Assembly: GCA_002438905.1 (NCBI GenBank)
Contig: DJSA01000034.1
Location: 579 to 27,120, forward strand
Origin: Bacteroidales bacterium UBA6346
GTDB taxonomy: Bacteria > Bacteroidota > Bacteroidia > Bacteroidales > UBA932
Reading direction: 5' to 3'
DNA: 26,542 nt
The notes below the pieces were generated by a model that was not told the DNA's origin, searched no databases, and saw only the letters and a program-made list of their open reading frames with translations. A program made the translations under genes and the position numbers. This document shows positions 1 to 7,151 of this stretch, piece by piece (the stretch's first letter is position 1; every line of letters begins with the position of its first letter).

Positions 1-16
1 AACCGGCGTTTTTCAA

Positions 17-889
17 TTATAGTTCAGCCATTTTCGTCAAGCACAATTCAACTAGCTTCCGCACCTGCGGCTTATAGTCCGGATTGCTGCTACCTATGTG
101 GCGATTCGCGATGGCGCAGCAGACCGTGCCGGCGTGATGTCCGAGGTGCGCGGCGATTCCGGCCACTGCCGAACCTTCCATCTCGAAGTTTGTGATGCGG
201 TGCCCCTCATACTCGAAGCTCTCGAACTTGTCCACCATATCAGGCATCGCGAGCGGCATACGAAGGACACGCCCCTGAGGTCCATAGAACCCCGAGGCAG
301 AGATTGTCATTCCCTTCACGGTGCAGTCGCCGAACTTGTCGATCAGTTTCTGGCTCGCCTTCACGAAATATGGATCAGGAAGATGTTTCGCCCATCCGAC
401 GTGCTTCTTGAAGGCATCCTCGATTCCGGGGAGAGCAATCTTGTCGCGGTCCGCATACCAGTTGAGAAGTCCGTCGCATCCGACCGATATGTGCGAGAAT
501 ATGAACGATCCGAGCGAAATGTCCTTCTGGATCGCGCCGCAGGTCCCTATGCGCAGGATATTGAGCGAACGTTTCTGTTCCTTTATTTCGCGGGTCTTGA
601 AGTCGATGTTGGCGAGGGCGTCAAGCTCATTCATCACGATGTCGATGTTGTCGCATCCGATTCCGGTCGAGACAATGGTGAAGCGCTTTTCGTTGAATTT
701 TCCCGTTGTCGTCACAAATTCTCTTGAGGCATGGCGGAACTCGATGTCAGTCAAAAACTCCGCCACCATGTCGACACGGCCCGGATCCCCCACAAGTATC
801 ACATTGTCAGCGAGTTCCTCCGGTCTAAGATGAAGATGAAACACGGAGCCGTCTCCGTTGATTATAAGTTCTGATTCTGCTATGCGCAT
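17..889 (-). CDS. Nucleoside phosphorylase (uridine phosphorylase-like)
   Basis: A 290-residue cytosolic enzyme of the PNP/UDP phosphorylase family, which splits a nucleoside with phosphate into free base and (deoxy)ribose-1-phosphate for salvage. The phosphate-binding motif GDPGRV is at about residue 34. The segment RIGTCGA near residue 113 and the ribose-binding motif FEMEGSA near residue 238 are in the usual order. Length suits the uridine phosphorylase branch, but substrate (uridine or a purine nucleoside) cannot be read from sequence alone. The ATG start is preceded by a weak A/G-rich stretch and an 80-base leader from a good promoter at 976-1006. A 12-bp palindrome lies in the leader, 12 bases before the start. 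The gene appears to be a single transcription unit. Confidence 0.9.
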   Translation of the reverse strand: MRIAESELIINGDGSVFHLHLRPEELADNVILVGDPGRVDMVAEFLTDIEFRHASREFVTTTGKFNEKRFTIVSTGIGCDNIDIVMNELDALANIDFKTREIKEQKRSLNILRIGTCGAIQKDISLGSFIFSHISVGCDGLLNWYADRDKIALPGIEDAFKKHVGWAKHLPDPYFVKASQKLIDKFGDCTVKGMTISASGFYGPQGRVLRMPLAMPDMVDKFESFEYEGHRITNFEMEGSAVAGIAAHLGHHAGTVCCAIANRHIGSSNPDYKPQVRKLVELCLTKMAEL

Positions 890-900
890 AATTCTCTTGT

Positions 901-912
901 TTTAACGTTAAA
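901..912. promoter_or_regulatory. 12-bp perfect palindrome TTTAACGTTAAA
   Basis: A perfect palindrome between the promoter at 976-1006 and the phosphorylase start codon at 889. Its place in the untranslated leader suits an operator for a dimeric repressor, but no regulator is identified and this is inference only. Confidence 0.3.
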
Positions 913-975
913 CAAAAAGACCCCCAGCAAGTTCAAATTTCTAACTAAAACCCTTTGTACCGAGTCCATAATCCA

Positions 976-1006
976 CAAATATAGTCATTTTTGCTTTCGA
1001 TGTCAA
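976..1006 (-). promoter_or_regulatory. Promoter of the nucleoside phosphorylase gene
   Basis: On the minus strand the -7 box TATATTTG (976-983) and a -33 TTG (1004-1006) are separated by 20 bases, a full match to the Bacteroidetes housekeeping promoter pattern. Transcription would start near 969, giving a leader of about 80 bases. Confidence 0.6.
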
Positions 1007-1056
1007 TTTTGAAGAATATATTTGCCAGCGAATTTTTCCGTATGGGCAGTTTTTGT

Positions 1057-1064
1057 TATTTTTG
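1057..1064 (+). promoter_or_regulatory. -7 promoter box for the DUF4293 gene
   Basis: TATTTTTG matches TAnnTTTG and lies 43 bases before the start codon. The -33 region is only a T-rich stretch near 1033-1037, so the call rests on the -7 box and position. Confidence 0.4.
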
Positions 1065-1107
1065 CACCAGATTGGACAAAAATAAATTGAACTAAGCTCA
1101 ATAAATT

Positions 1108-1539
1108 ATGTGGCAAAGGATTCAAACCCTATATCTTGCAATCGCGACAGCGCTTCTCGCATCCATGTTCTTCTGCAAGTTCGCTACCATCATAGGTCCC
1201 GACGGAGCGGAGGTGGCAATCAAATATTTCGAGAAGGTTCCCTACTGCTTCCTCCTCATCGTGACGCTCATAGGTAACGTGTTCTCTCTGTTCGCTTTCA
1301 AGATAAGGATTCCTCAGATGAGGGTAGCGACACTATCCGCGATAAACCTGCTCGCATTCCAAGTCTGGATAATCGTGGACGTGGTGCGCGGATGGAACGA
1401 GATGGTGTTCTCGGTGACGGCTCTGTTCCCGCTTGTCGCTATGGTTCTGGACATTCTCGCAGCGCGCAACATCATGCTCGACGAGGCGATGGTGCAGTCT
1501 GCGTCAAGGCTCCGGGCATCAAAAAGAAAGCGTAAATAA
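1108..1539 (+). CDS. DUF4293 family integral membrane protein
   Basis: A 143-residue membrane protein beginning MWQRIQTLYL, the typical opening of the Bacteroidetes DUF4293 family. Four hydrophobic helices are visible at about residues 6-27, 47-65, 72-92 and 101-120, followed by a strongly basic tail ending RASKRKRK that should face the cytoplasm. No catalytic motif is seen and the function of the family is not known. It has its own -7 promoter box and converges on the LytTR regulator gene 65 bases downstream. No hairpin terminator is evident in that gap. Confidence 0.85.
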   Translation: MWQRIQTLYLAIATALLASMFFCKFATIIGPDGAEVAIKYFEKVPYCFLLIVTLIGNVFSLFAFKIRIPQMRVATLSAINLLAFQVWIIVDVVRGWNEMVFSVTALFPLVAMVLDILAARNIMLDEAMVQSASRLRASKRKRK

Positions 1540-1604
1540 GAGGCAGATTGCCGCATTACGCTCAACTTTCAGATACTCAACAGGTGGGCGGAACGCGGTA
1601 CTCG

Positions 1605-2459
1605 TCATGAGAACTTCGCAATGACGGCCTTCTCGTAGGTCTTGGTAACAGGGATGGCTTGGATGTTCTCGCTGTCAAGTTCAAGGACAAACGCATCGCC
1701 TTCCTTGCGAAGTACCTTGACATGCTCGGTATTGACGACGTACTTTCTGTGGCAACGCACCAGAGTGCTGTCACGGAACGTCTCCTCGACCGTCTTCAGC
1801 CGGCAGCGGAGCATATACTGCTTGAGCTCGCCGTTGCCATCGTCGTACCACACCTTTATATAATTGTCGTCCGACTCAATGTAGTAGATATTGCGGCGGC
1901 GCACAGAGAAGCGCAAAGTGCCTCCGATGTCGAAAAGCGTGATTTTCTGATCATCGTCATCCGATTCCGGTTCGTCCGTCACAACATTGCCATAGTTCAT
2001 CAGACGTATGATCTTTTCTTTTTCCACAAGCATAAAATAGAGGGTAGAAATCACATAAGGCACAGCCAATGAGATAGTTCCATATAGCAGAGACTTCAGG
2101 AACACCATATATACCGTCATATCGCCAGGAACTTCGGAAATCATGACAGTTATCCCCGTATATATTCCGCATATCAGTACAATTTCGGCGATACACCAGA
2201 GTACATAATGCCATATCCTCATTTCAAAGAGATATTTTGTCCTATACATCACTATCCGACTGACAACCAGCACCATGACGCTCATACAGAAGAAGAGCAG
2301 CGTATAGAGGAAATGAGATGAATAGCCCAATTCGAGCCAGGCCGTCTTTGAAAACGGGATATAGAGATTCATGAACACCACGGCAAACAATACCGAGAAT
2401 GTCACCTGGCCGACAAGCTGGAATCTGTCCAAAAGATAGCGTGGAAGCCGCTTATTCAT
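1605..2459 (-). CDS. Membrane-bound LytTR-family transcription regulator
   Basis: A 284-residue protein with four N-terminal hydrophobic segments (about 17-35, 50-70, 85-108 and 120-143), a short acidic linker (about 163-170, SDDDD) and a C-terminal LytTR DNA-binding domain (about 172-284). The signature stretches IYYIESDDNY and VRCHRKYVVN identify the domain. It has no receiver domain and no histidine-kinase part, so the membrane portion probably senses the signal directly; this is inference. I chose the ATG at 2459 because AGGAAC lies 7 bases upstream; an in-frame ATG at 2501 would add 14 residues and lacks such a site. It is divergent from fabF, with overlapping promoter regions and direct repeats between them. 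Confidence 0.88.
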   Translation of the reverse strand: MNKRLPRYLLDRFQLVGQVTFSVLFAVVFMNLYIPFSKTAWLELGYSSHFLYTLLFFCMSVMVLVVSRIVMYRTKYLFEMRIWHYVLWCIAEIVLICGIYTGITVMISEVPGDMTVYMVFLKSLLYGTISLAVPYVISTLYFMLVEKEKIIRLMNYGNVVTDEPESDDDDQKITLFDIGGTLRFSVRRRNIYYIESDDNYIKVWYDDGNGELKQYMLRCRLKTVEETFRDSTLVRCHRKYVVNTEHVKVLRKEGDAFVLELDSENIQAIPVTKTYEKAVIAKFS

Positions 2460-2514
2460 AGTTGAGTTCCTATTTATATACACCCCTATCCGTGCATGCA
2501 CAGCAATAGTGCCG

Positions 2515-2546
2515 CAAAAATATCAAATTGACGGCGAATTGACAAA
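2515..2546 (-). promoter_or_regulatory. Promoter of the LytTR regulator gene
   Basis: Minus strand -33 TTTG (2543-2546) and -7 TATTTTTG (2515-2522) with a 20-base spacer. The -33 box is half of the palindrome CAAATTTG (2543-2550), so it is adjacent to the divergent fabF control region. Confidence 0.6.
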
Positions 2547-2575
2547 TTTGAGAAAGGAAACCGCCAAAATTTGAG
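2544..2575. repeat. Direct repeats AAATTTGAG, 23-bp period
   Basis: Identical 9-mers AAATTTGAG occur at 2544-2552 and 2567-2575. A second direct repeat, AATTGAC, lies next to them at 2526-2532 and 2537-2543. LytTR domains bind paired direct repeats of about 9 bases spaced by roughly two helical turns, so these are candidate sites for the adjacent regulator. This is inference from spacing and place. Confidence 0.35.
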
Positions 2576-2583
2576 TACCTTTG
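2576..2583 (+). promoter_or_regulatory. -7 promoter box for fabF
   Basis: TACCTTTG followed by GC fits TAnnTTTG. The nearest upstream TTTG (2547-2550) is 25 bases away, longer than usual, so the promoter may be weak or need an activator; one of the 9-bp direct repeats abuts the box. Confidence 0.45.
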
Positions 2584-2665
2584 CATGTTGTAACGAGATT
2601 GGGGAACGAGCATTTTTACAATGCAGAGCTTAAATGAAGAATTCATTGTAGTAAATTCGTTGATT

Positions 2666-3913
2666 ATGGGAAAAAGAGTCGTGGTCACAGGAATGGGGGT
2701 TGTCTCCCCTGTCGGAAATAATGTGAAGACATTTTGGGAAGACCTAAAAAATGGCGTGAACGGGATAAAAAAGCTGACAAGATTTGATACAGAAGGACTT
2801 GCAGCATCTGTAGCGGGAGAAATAACTGACTTCAACCCGGCGAATTTCGGCATAGAGCCGGCATTCACGAGAAAGCAGGATCTGTTCTCTGTCTACGCTG
2901 TTGCGGCAGCGAAGCAGGCCATGGACCAGTCGGGACTCGTTTCCGGAGACAACATCGACCCGTTCAGGCTCGGAGTCTACGTTGGCTCAGGCATCGGTGG
3001 CTTCCCCTCAACATATAGGGAAGTAGAAAAAATGATTACAAGCGGGCCGCGCTGGATTTCCCCTCTTTATGTGCCGACAATGATTCCCAACATCGCTTCA
3101 GGCAACATATCAATAAGGCATCATGCCAACGGCCCATGCGTGCCGATTGTGACAGCATGTGCAACGGCCACCCACTCCATAGGTGAGGCCTATAGGGCAA
3201 TCAGACACGGATATGCTGATGCAATCATAACCGGAGGCACCGAATCCCCGCTCATACCGATGGCCGTGGCAGCGTTCGCCAATGCCAAGGCTCTTACTAG
3301 TTCCGATGATCCAGATTATGCGTGTCTGCCATTCAATGTAAACAGAGGCGGATTTGTTCTAGCCGAGGGAGCCGGAGTGATTGTGCTTGAAGAATTTGAA
3401 CACGCCAAGGCAAGGGGCGCCGAAATCTTGGGAGAAATCTGCGGCTACGGCAACACCTGCGACGGCTACCACATCACGGCGCCCCGTCCGGACGGGGTCA
3501 CACAGGCGAGGGCAATCGAAGAAGCGCTCCGCGAGGCCGGCTACAAGGCAGGAAAGGACACTCTCTACATCAACGCCCACGGCACCGGCACTCAAATGAA
3601 CGACAAGTGCGAGACCAACGCGTTCAAGCTGGCTCTCGGCGAGGAGGAGGCACATCGAGCACACATTTCATCGACCAAATCAATGACAGGACATCCGCTC
3701 GGAGCGGCAGGAGGCTTCGAGGCCATTGCCGCAGTGATGGCGCTGCGCGAAGGAATCGTGCCGCCGACCATACATCTCGATACGCCCGATCCGGAATGTG
3801 ACCTTAACTATACGCCGAATGTCGCCGTCGAGGTTCCGCTTACAATCGCGATTTCCGACTCGCTCGGATTTGGGGGGCATAATGCATGCATCGCCTTCAG
3901 ACGGATTGTCTAA
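2666..3913 (+). CDS. fabF: 3-oxoacyl-ACP synthase II (FabF)
   Basis: A 415-residue condensing enzyme that extends acyl-ACP with malonyl-ACP in type II fatty acid synthesis. The thiolase-fold triad is complete: Cys165 in VTACATA, His305 in NAHGTGT and His343 in TGHPLGAAGG. The segment GGTESPL and the glycine-rich C-terminal loop GFGGHNA are also present. The start at 2666 gives the canonical opening MGKRVVVTGMGVVSPVG; an in-frame ATG at 2621 would add 15 atypical residues. No acyl carrier protein or rnc gene flanks it, unlike the usual Bacteroidetes acpP-fabF-rnc order, so it may be an extra copy or relocated. It is transcribed alone, divergent from the LytTR regulator. Confidence 0.93.
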   Translation: MGKRVVVTGMGVVSPVGNNVKTFWEDLKNGVNGIKKLTRFDTEGLAASVAGEITDFNPANFGIEPAFTRKQDLFSVYAVAAAKQAMDQSGLVSGDNIDPFRLGVYVGSGIGGFPSTYREVEKMITSGPRWISPLYVPTMIPNIASGNISIRHHANGPCVPIVTACATATHSIGEAYRAIRHGYADAIITGGTESPLIPMAVAAFANAKALTSSDDPDYACLPFNVNRGGFVLAEGAGVIVLEEFEHAKARGAEILGEICGYGNTCDGYHITAPRPDGVTQARAIEEALREAGYKAGKDTLYINAHGTGTQMNDKCETNAFKLALGEEEAHRAHISSTKSMTGHPLGAAGGFEAIAAVMALREGIVPPTIHLDTPDPECDLNYTPNVAVEVPLTIAISDSLGFGGHNACIAFRRIV

Positions 3914-3941
3914 GAGGCGACCTGCTGCGTTGCACTTCGAT

Positions 3942-3983
3942 AATTTGAATCCTCACAACCACAAGGTTGCTGCGGTTCAAATT
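3942..3983. terminator. Nested inverted repeat between convergent fabF and rsmD
   Basis: The outer arms AATTTGAA (3942-3949) and TTCAAATT (3976-3983) are perfect, extended by one G-T and one C-G pair. Inside them CAACC-acaa-GGTTG (3956-3969) forms a second stem. The place between two convergent genes suits a bidirectional terminator, but a clear T-run is missing, and it could equally be a copy of an interspersed repeat. Confidence 0.4.
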
Positions 3984-4037
3984 TCTCGTGCGCCTTGCAT
4001 CTCATCCTCTTATACAATCCTCGGACAAGCAGCAGAC

Positions 4038-4568
4038 TCAGATAAAAAATGTAAAGTGCACATTGCCGTACTTTCGTTCCTTGACGAAATGCGGGTGGTT
4101 CCTGAAGGAATATTCCGCCGGATGCTCAAGAATGAAGTAGCATTCTGGATTGAGGATTCCGCAGTTCAGAACCTTGTCGGGAATGGTGTCGAGACCATCA
4201 AGGGCATAGGGAGGATCGGCGAAGATGATGTCGAACTTCTCGCGGCACAGCGGAAGGAAATCGAAAACATTGTGGCGCACGACAGTGAGATTGTCTAGGC
4301 GAAACTTCGCCGCCTGTGAACGTATGAAAGACGCGTTTGCCGGAGACATCTCCACAGCGTAGACCATGCCTACACCGCGAGAGGCGAACTCCAGCGAAAT
4401 TGAGCCGGCACCTCCGAAAAGATCCAGCACCTTGAGCCCGTCGAACTCATATTCATTGTCGAGCATGTTGAACAGTCCCTCCTTCGCGAAATCTGTTGTG
4501 GGGCGAGCGGCATACCCGACGGGAAGTTCTATAATGCGTCCCTTAAGTTTTCCTCCTATAATCCTCAT
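4038..4568 (-). CDS. rsmD: 16S rRNA (guanine-N2)-methyltransferase RsmD
   Basis: A 176-residue class I SAM-dependent methyltransferase expected to methylate G966 (E. coli numbering) of 16S rRNA during 30S assembly. The family opening MRIIGGKLKGR and the target-site motif RPTTDFAKEGLFN are present. The SAM-binding motif LDLFGGAGS is at residues 48-56 and the catalytic DPPY at 118-121. Length matches the family. It is the last gene of a leftward set, 38 bases after the DUF3822 gene, a pairing I recall from other Bacteroidetes. Confidence 0.93.
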   Translation of the reverse strand: MRIIGGKLKGRIIELPVGYAARPTTDFAKEGLFNMLDNEYEFDGLKVLDLFGGAGSISLEFASRGVGMVYAVEMSPANASFIRSQAAKFRLDNLTVVRHNVFDFLPLCREKFDIIFADPPYALDGLDTIPDKVLNCGILNPECYFILEHPAEYSFRNHPHFVKERKYGNVHFTFFI

Positions 4569-4606
4569 AGATATGATAGTAAAACTAATAGGCAGAATCC
4601 GAAAAA

Positions 4607-5299
4607 TCAGAAGGCTGTTTCAACAGACTTGAAGTAACTGCATAGGGAAATCTCCTCCTCCTCGGTGAGCGGAGTCCTGAAAACTATTTCTGAGACATCA
4701 GGGTTGAGTTGAAGGTTCTTCATCACAGAGAAAATCCAGTACTCCGCCGTTGTGAAGTCCGCAGCGTCAAATACATTGCAAAGACGCAAACTACGTCCCT
4801 CTGCAACAACAAGATAGAGTTTGGAGTCAGCGCAAGATGCCACAATCTTGTTATACTGTGCCATGCCGGAAAGTGACTTAAGCATGTGGTACAATTCCGG
4901 CAAGATCTCCGCACGGCTTCCGTCCACCTTCAGGACAGTCTCCCGCAATGTCCCCGCGAGTTTCTCTCCAGCAGAAGGTGACCATAGCATAGTTGCCGCA
5001 AGTTCCGGTATATCGGTTGAATAAATGCGATCTGTATCGGAAAGTTGCGTGACAGAAGAGAGAATTTCACGCTCTGAACCGCACGCGACAAACTGAGATG
5101 GAACAAGGGTCATTTTAGGAGTGAACAAGGAAATGGCAACTTCATCATAACGGCATTGAAGTTCGGGGGCTGTAAAAACAGACCCGGCATCCATCCAACC
5201 GGATGAATGCCTGGCCTTGTCAGATTCTGTCTGAATGGAAAATCCGCCCAAGGCTACCTGGACGAATATCCTATTTCTGTTACTCCCAGTTACCTGCAT
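4607..5299 (-). CDS. DUF3822 family protein
   Basis: A 230-residue soluble protein with no signal peptide or membrane helix. Its layout and its position just upstream of rsmD fit DUF3822, a Bacteroidetes family of unknown function. The C-terminal half (LRLCNVFDAADFTTAEYWIFSVMKN and a following VSEIVFRTPL) looks like the family's conserved part. I chose the ATG at 5299, which overlaps the upstream gene by 20 bases; the longer frame opens with TTG at 5326. Overlap with the membrane protein upstream suggests translational coupling and shared work. Any relation to actin-fold proteins such as PilM is speculation that needs structure comparison. Confidence 0.75.
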   Translation of the reverse strand: MQVTGSNRNRIFVQVALGGFSIQTESDKARHSSGWMDAGSVFTAPELQCRYDEVAISLFTPKMTLVPSQFVACGSEREILSSVTQLSDTDRIYSTDIPELAATMLWSPSAGEKLAGTLRETVLKVDGSRAEILPELYHMLKSLSGMAQYNKIVASCADSKLYLVVAEGRSLRLCNVFDAADFTTAEYWIFSVMKNLQLNPDVSEIVFRTPLTEEEEISLCSYFKSVETAF

Positions 5300-5972
5300 T
5301 GTTATTAGGTGCGGTGATACTTCCAACTTTAAGACCCGGATAGCGGTCGGTCTTTATTCTCTCATCGTCAAGATTTATCCTCAACTGGTTGTCCAAACCC
5401 AAGAGCAAAGCCTTGTAAGGCATTTCAGCCTCGAAAAGAGGAACTGGGACTCCGGAAACCATCTTGATGGTGCAGGCCATCACCACAGGCTGTCCGCCGC
5501 TAAACGGAATTGTCCCTATTGTAGCGATATTGAAATCCGGACGATTGTTGAAGAGCGTATCCCGAACAGGAACCTCACTCTCGATCGTGAACACAAGTCT
5601 CTGCCCTTCCTCTGAAAGTTTAAGCATCTGCTCTGGCGTAATCTTGGGATTTCTCTTCTTGAGAGCCTTCGTGTTGGCCACCGCGAGCGAGTCATCCATG
5701 GAACCGATTTTCATCACAACCTTCATGTTTCCGGTCTTATAGAAAGTCTGGAGAGAATCGAACGTTGAGACAAACTTCCCGTTCACGCTCTTGTAAGCCA
5801 CCTGGAGATCCCTGATATCCTTGAGCTGCTGGATGGCAACTTTCTCACGCGCTGCCTTCTCCTTGTTGAATTCAACCGGCTCCATGACGCTCTTCACCGT
5901 GATCACTGCGAGGAAGATGATAACGGCCGGAAGAAGAATGTAAGTCAAAGTAATCTTAACTGCCTTGTTCAT
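5280..5972 (-). CDS. Single-pass membrane protein, pseudopilin-like N-terminus
   Basis: A 230-residue protein with a short cytosolic start (MNKAVKIT), one hydrophobic helix at about residues 7-27, then a helical segment (about 33-60) and a polar domain likely in the periplasm. The region around IQQLKDIRDLQVAYKSVNGK resembles the helix and following Tyr/Asn/Gly turn of type II pseudopilins, but no prepilin-peptidase site (Gly before a Phe/Met, then Glu at +5) is seen. I do not recognise a named family. The ATG at 5972 is preferred over TTG at 6008, because that TTG lies inside the -7 box of the promoter. First gene of the operon with DUF3822 and rsmD. Confidence 0.7.
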   Translation of the reverse strand: MNKAVKITLTYILLPAVIIFLAVITVKSVMEPVEFNKEKAAREKVAIQQLKDIRDLQVAYKSVNGKFVSTFDSLQTFYKTGNMKVVMKIGSMDDSLAVANTKALKKRNPKITPEQMLKLSEEGQRLVFTIESEVPVRDTLFNNRPDFNIATIGTIPFSGGQPVVMACTIKMVSGVPVPLFEAEMPYKALLLGLDNQLRINLDDERIKTDRYPGLKVGSITAPNNNAGNWE

Positions 5973-6005
5973 ATCGTGGTCTTTTATAATTTTCCAAAAA
6001 CTTGA

Positions 6006-6036
6006 CAAAGTTATGAATTAGATTTATGAATTGCAA
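6006..6036 (-). promoter_or_regulatory. Promoter of the pseudopilin-like/DUF3822/rsmD operon
   Basis: Minus strand -7 TAACTTTG (6006-6013) and -33 TTG (6034-6036), spacer 20 bases. Transcription would begin near 5999, about 27 bases before the ATG at 5972. Confidence 0.6.
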
Positions 6037-6047
6037 TATTAATTATG

Positions 6048-6055
6048 TAATTTTG
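6048..6055 (+). promoter_or_regulatory. -7 promoter box for the nrnA-type gene
   Basis: TAATTTTG fits TAnnTTTG and lies 28 bases before the start codon. It is set back to back with the minus-strand promoter at 6006-6036, so the two polymerase sites would overlap. No good -33 box is seen. Confidence 0.45.
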
Positions 6056-6083
6056 CAGGGCTAAAAAAATTGAAAAACCAAAG

Positions 6084-7151
6084 ATGAAGAAATTGTCGGA
6101 CGCAGGACTGGAAGAGTTCAACAGGATGGTCAGAGGCGCTGCGCATGCGGTAATTTCTACCCATGCACACCCCGATGGTGATGCCATCGGGAGTTCGCTT
6201 GCGCTGGCACGCTATCTGAGCGGACGCGGAGTGAGCACGCGCATAGTCCTGCCGGATCCCTGCCCGGAGAACCTCGCCTTTGCCATAGACGACACGGCTT
6301 CCGAGTTCGTCATAGACAAACCCCGCGAGGCCGAAGCCGCCCTTAAAGAGGCTGACCTTCTTATAAGTATAGATTACAACAGCCCGCGGCGAACAGAACA
6401 TCTTGAAGAAGCCGTCAGAAGTGTCAGCGGCCACAAGGTTCTGATAGACCACCACATATCTCCAGAAAATGGATTCTATGACTTGGTATTCTCCGAGACG
6501 GAAGTCTCCTCTTCCTGCGAATTGCTCTACGACATACTCCTCCGGATGCCGGAAATTGGCGAACAGGCAGAACGGCTTGGGAAAGAAATCGGAACGGATC
6601 TGATGCTCGGGATGACGACAGACAGCAACAATTTCTCAAACTCCACATGGCCATCCACACTCAAAATGGCCGGAGAGTTGATTGCTGCGGGTGTGGACAG
6701 GGATGCGCTACTTGAGAACCTCTATAACAATTATAGGGAAAACAGATTTCGCTTTATGGGGTATTTTCTCAGCAAGAAGATGAAAATCACCTCGGAAGGA
6801 GTTGCATACGCTGTAGTGAGCGCTGACGAAATCCGAAGTTTCGGAATACGGGACGGTGAGACGGACGGATTCGTTAACATTCCCCTCGGAATAGGCGCGG
6901 TGCGGATGAGCGTATTCATAAAGGAAGAAGACAGCCGCGACAGGCTGAGGGTCTCAGTACGGTCAAAAGAGTGCACGTCAGCAAACCGGTTTGCCAACCT
7001 ATACTTCAACGGAGGGGGGCACGAGCGCGCTGCTGGTGGAAGGCTCGCGGTGCCGGCTGAGATCTCCGGAATTGACGAGGCTGATGAATATGTGGAAAAA
7101 TGCGCAAGGGAGTTCTTCTCCGCAGAAAATAATAAGGAGTCGCGGCCATGA
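6084..7151 (+). CDS. DHH-family phosphoesterase (NrnA-like nanoRNase / pAp phosphatase)
   Basis: A 355-residue DHH/DHHA1 protein expected to degrade very short RNAs and dephosphorylate 3'-phosphoadenosine 5'-phosphate. The metal-binding motif HAHPDGDAIGS covers residues 27-37, the DHH motif is at 122-124 and the DHHA1 substrate motif GGGHERAAGG includes His313. All expected metal ligands seem intact. The enzyme acts in the cytosol on Mn2+ or similar metals. Its stop overlaps the start of the following FKBP lipoprotein gene as ATGA, so the two are translationally coupled. Confidence 0.9.
   Translation: MKKLSDAGLEEFNRMVRGAAHAVISTHAHPDGDAIGSSLALARYLSGRGVSTRIVLPDPCPENLAFAIDDTASEFVIDKPREAEAALKEADLLISIDYNSPRRTEHLEEAVRSVSGHKVLIDHHISPENGFYDLVFSETEVSSSCELLYDILLRMPEIGEQAERLGKEIGTDLMLGMTTDSNNFSNSTWPSTLKMAGELIAAGVDRDALLENLYNNYRENRFRFMGYFLSKKMKITSEGVAYAVVSADEIRSFGIRDGETDGFVNIPLGIGAVRMSVFIKEEDSRDRLRVSVRSKECTSANRFANLYFNGGGHERAAGGRLAVPAEISGIDEADEYVEKCAREFFSAENNKESRP

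Noticed and set aside
98..727. A 209-codon open frame on the plus strand
   Set aside because: Antisense shadow of the nucleoside phosphorylase, with no domain or start signal.
1540..1604. Terminator between the DUF4293 and LytTR genes
   Set aside because: No inverted repeat of useful length was found there despite the convergent gene order.
5300..5326. Longer TTG start for the DUF3822 gene
   Set aside because: An ATG nine codons further in gives a plausible start and a smaller overlap with the upstream gene.
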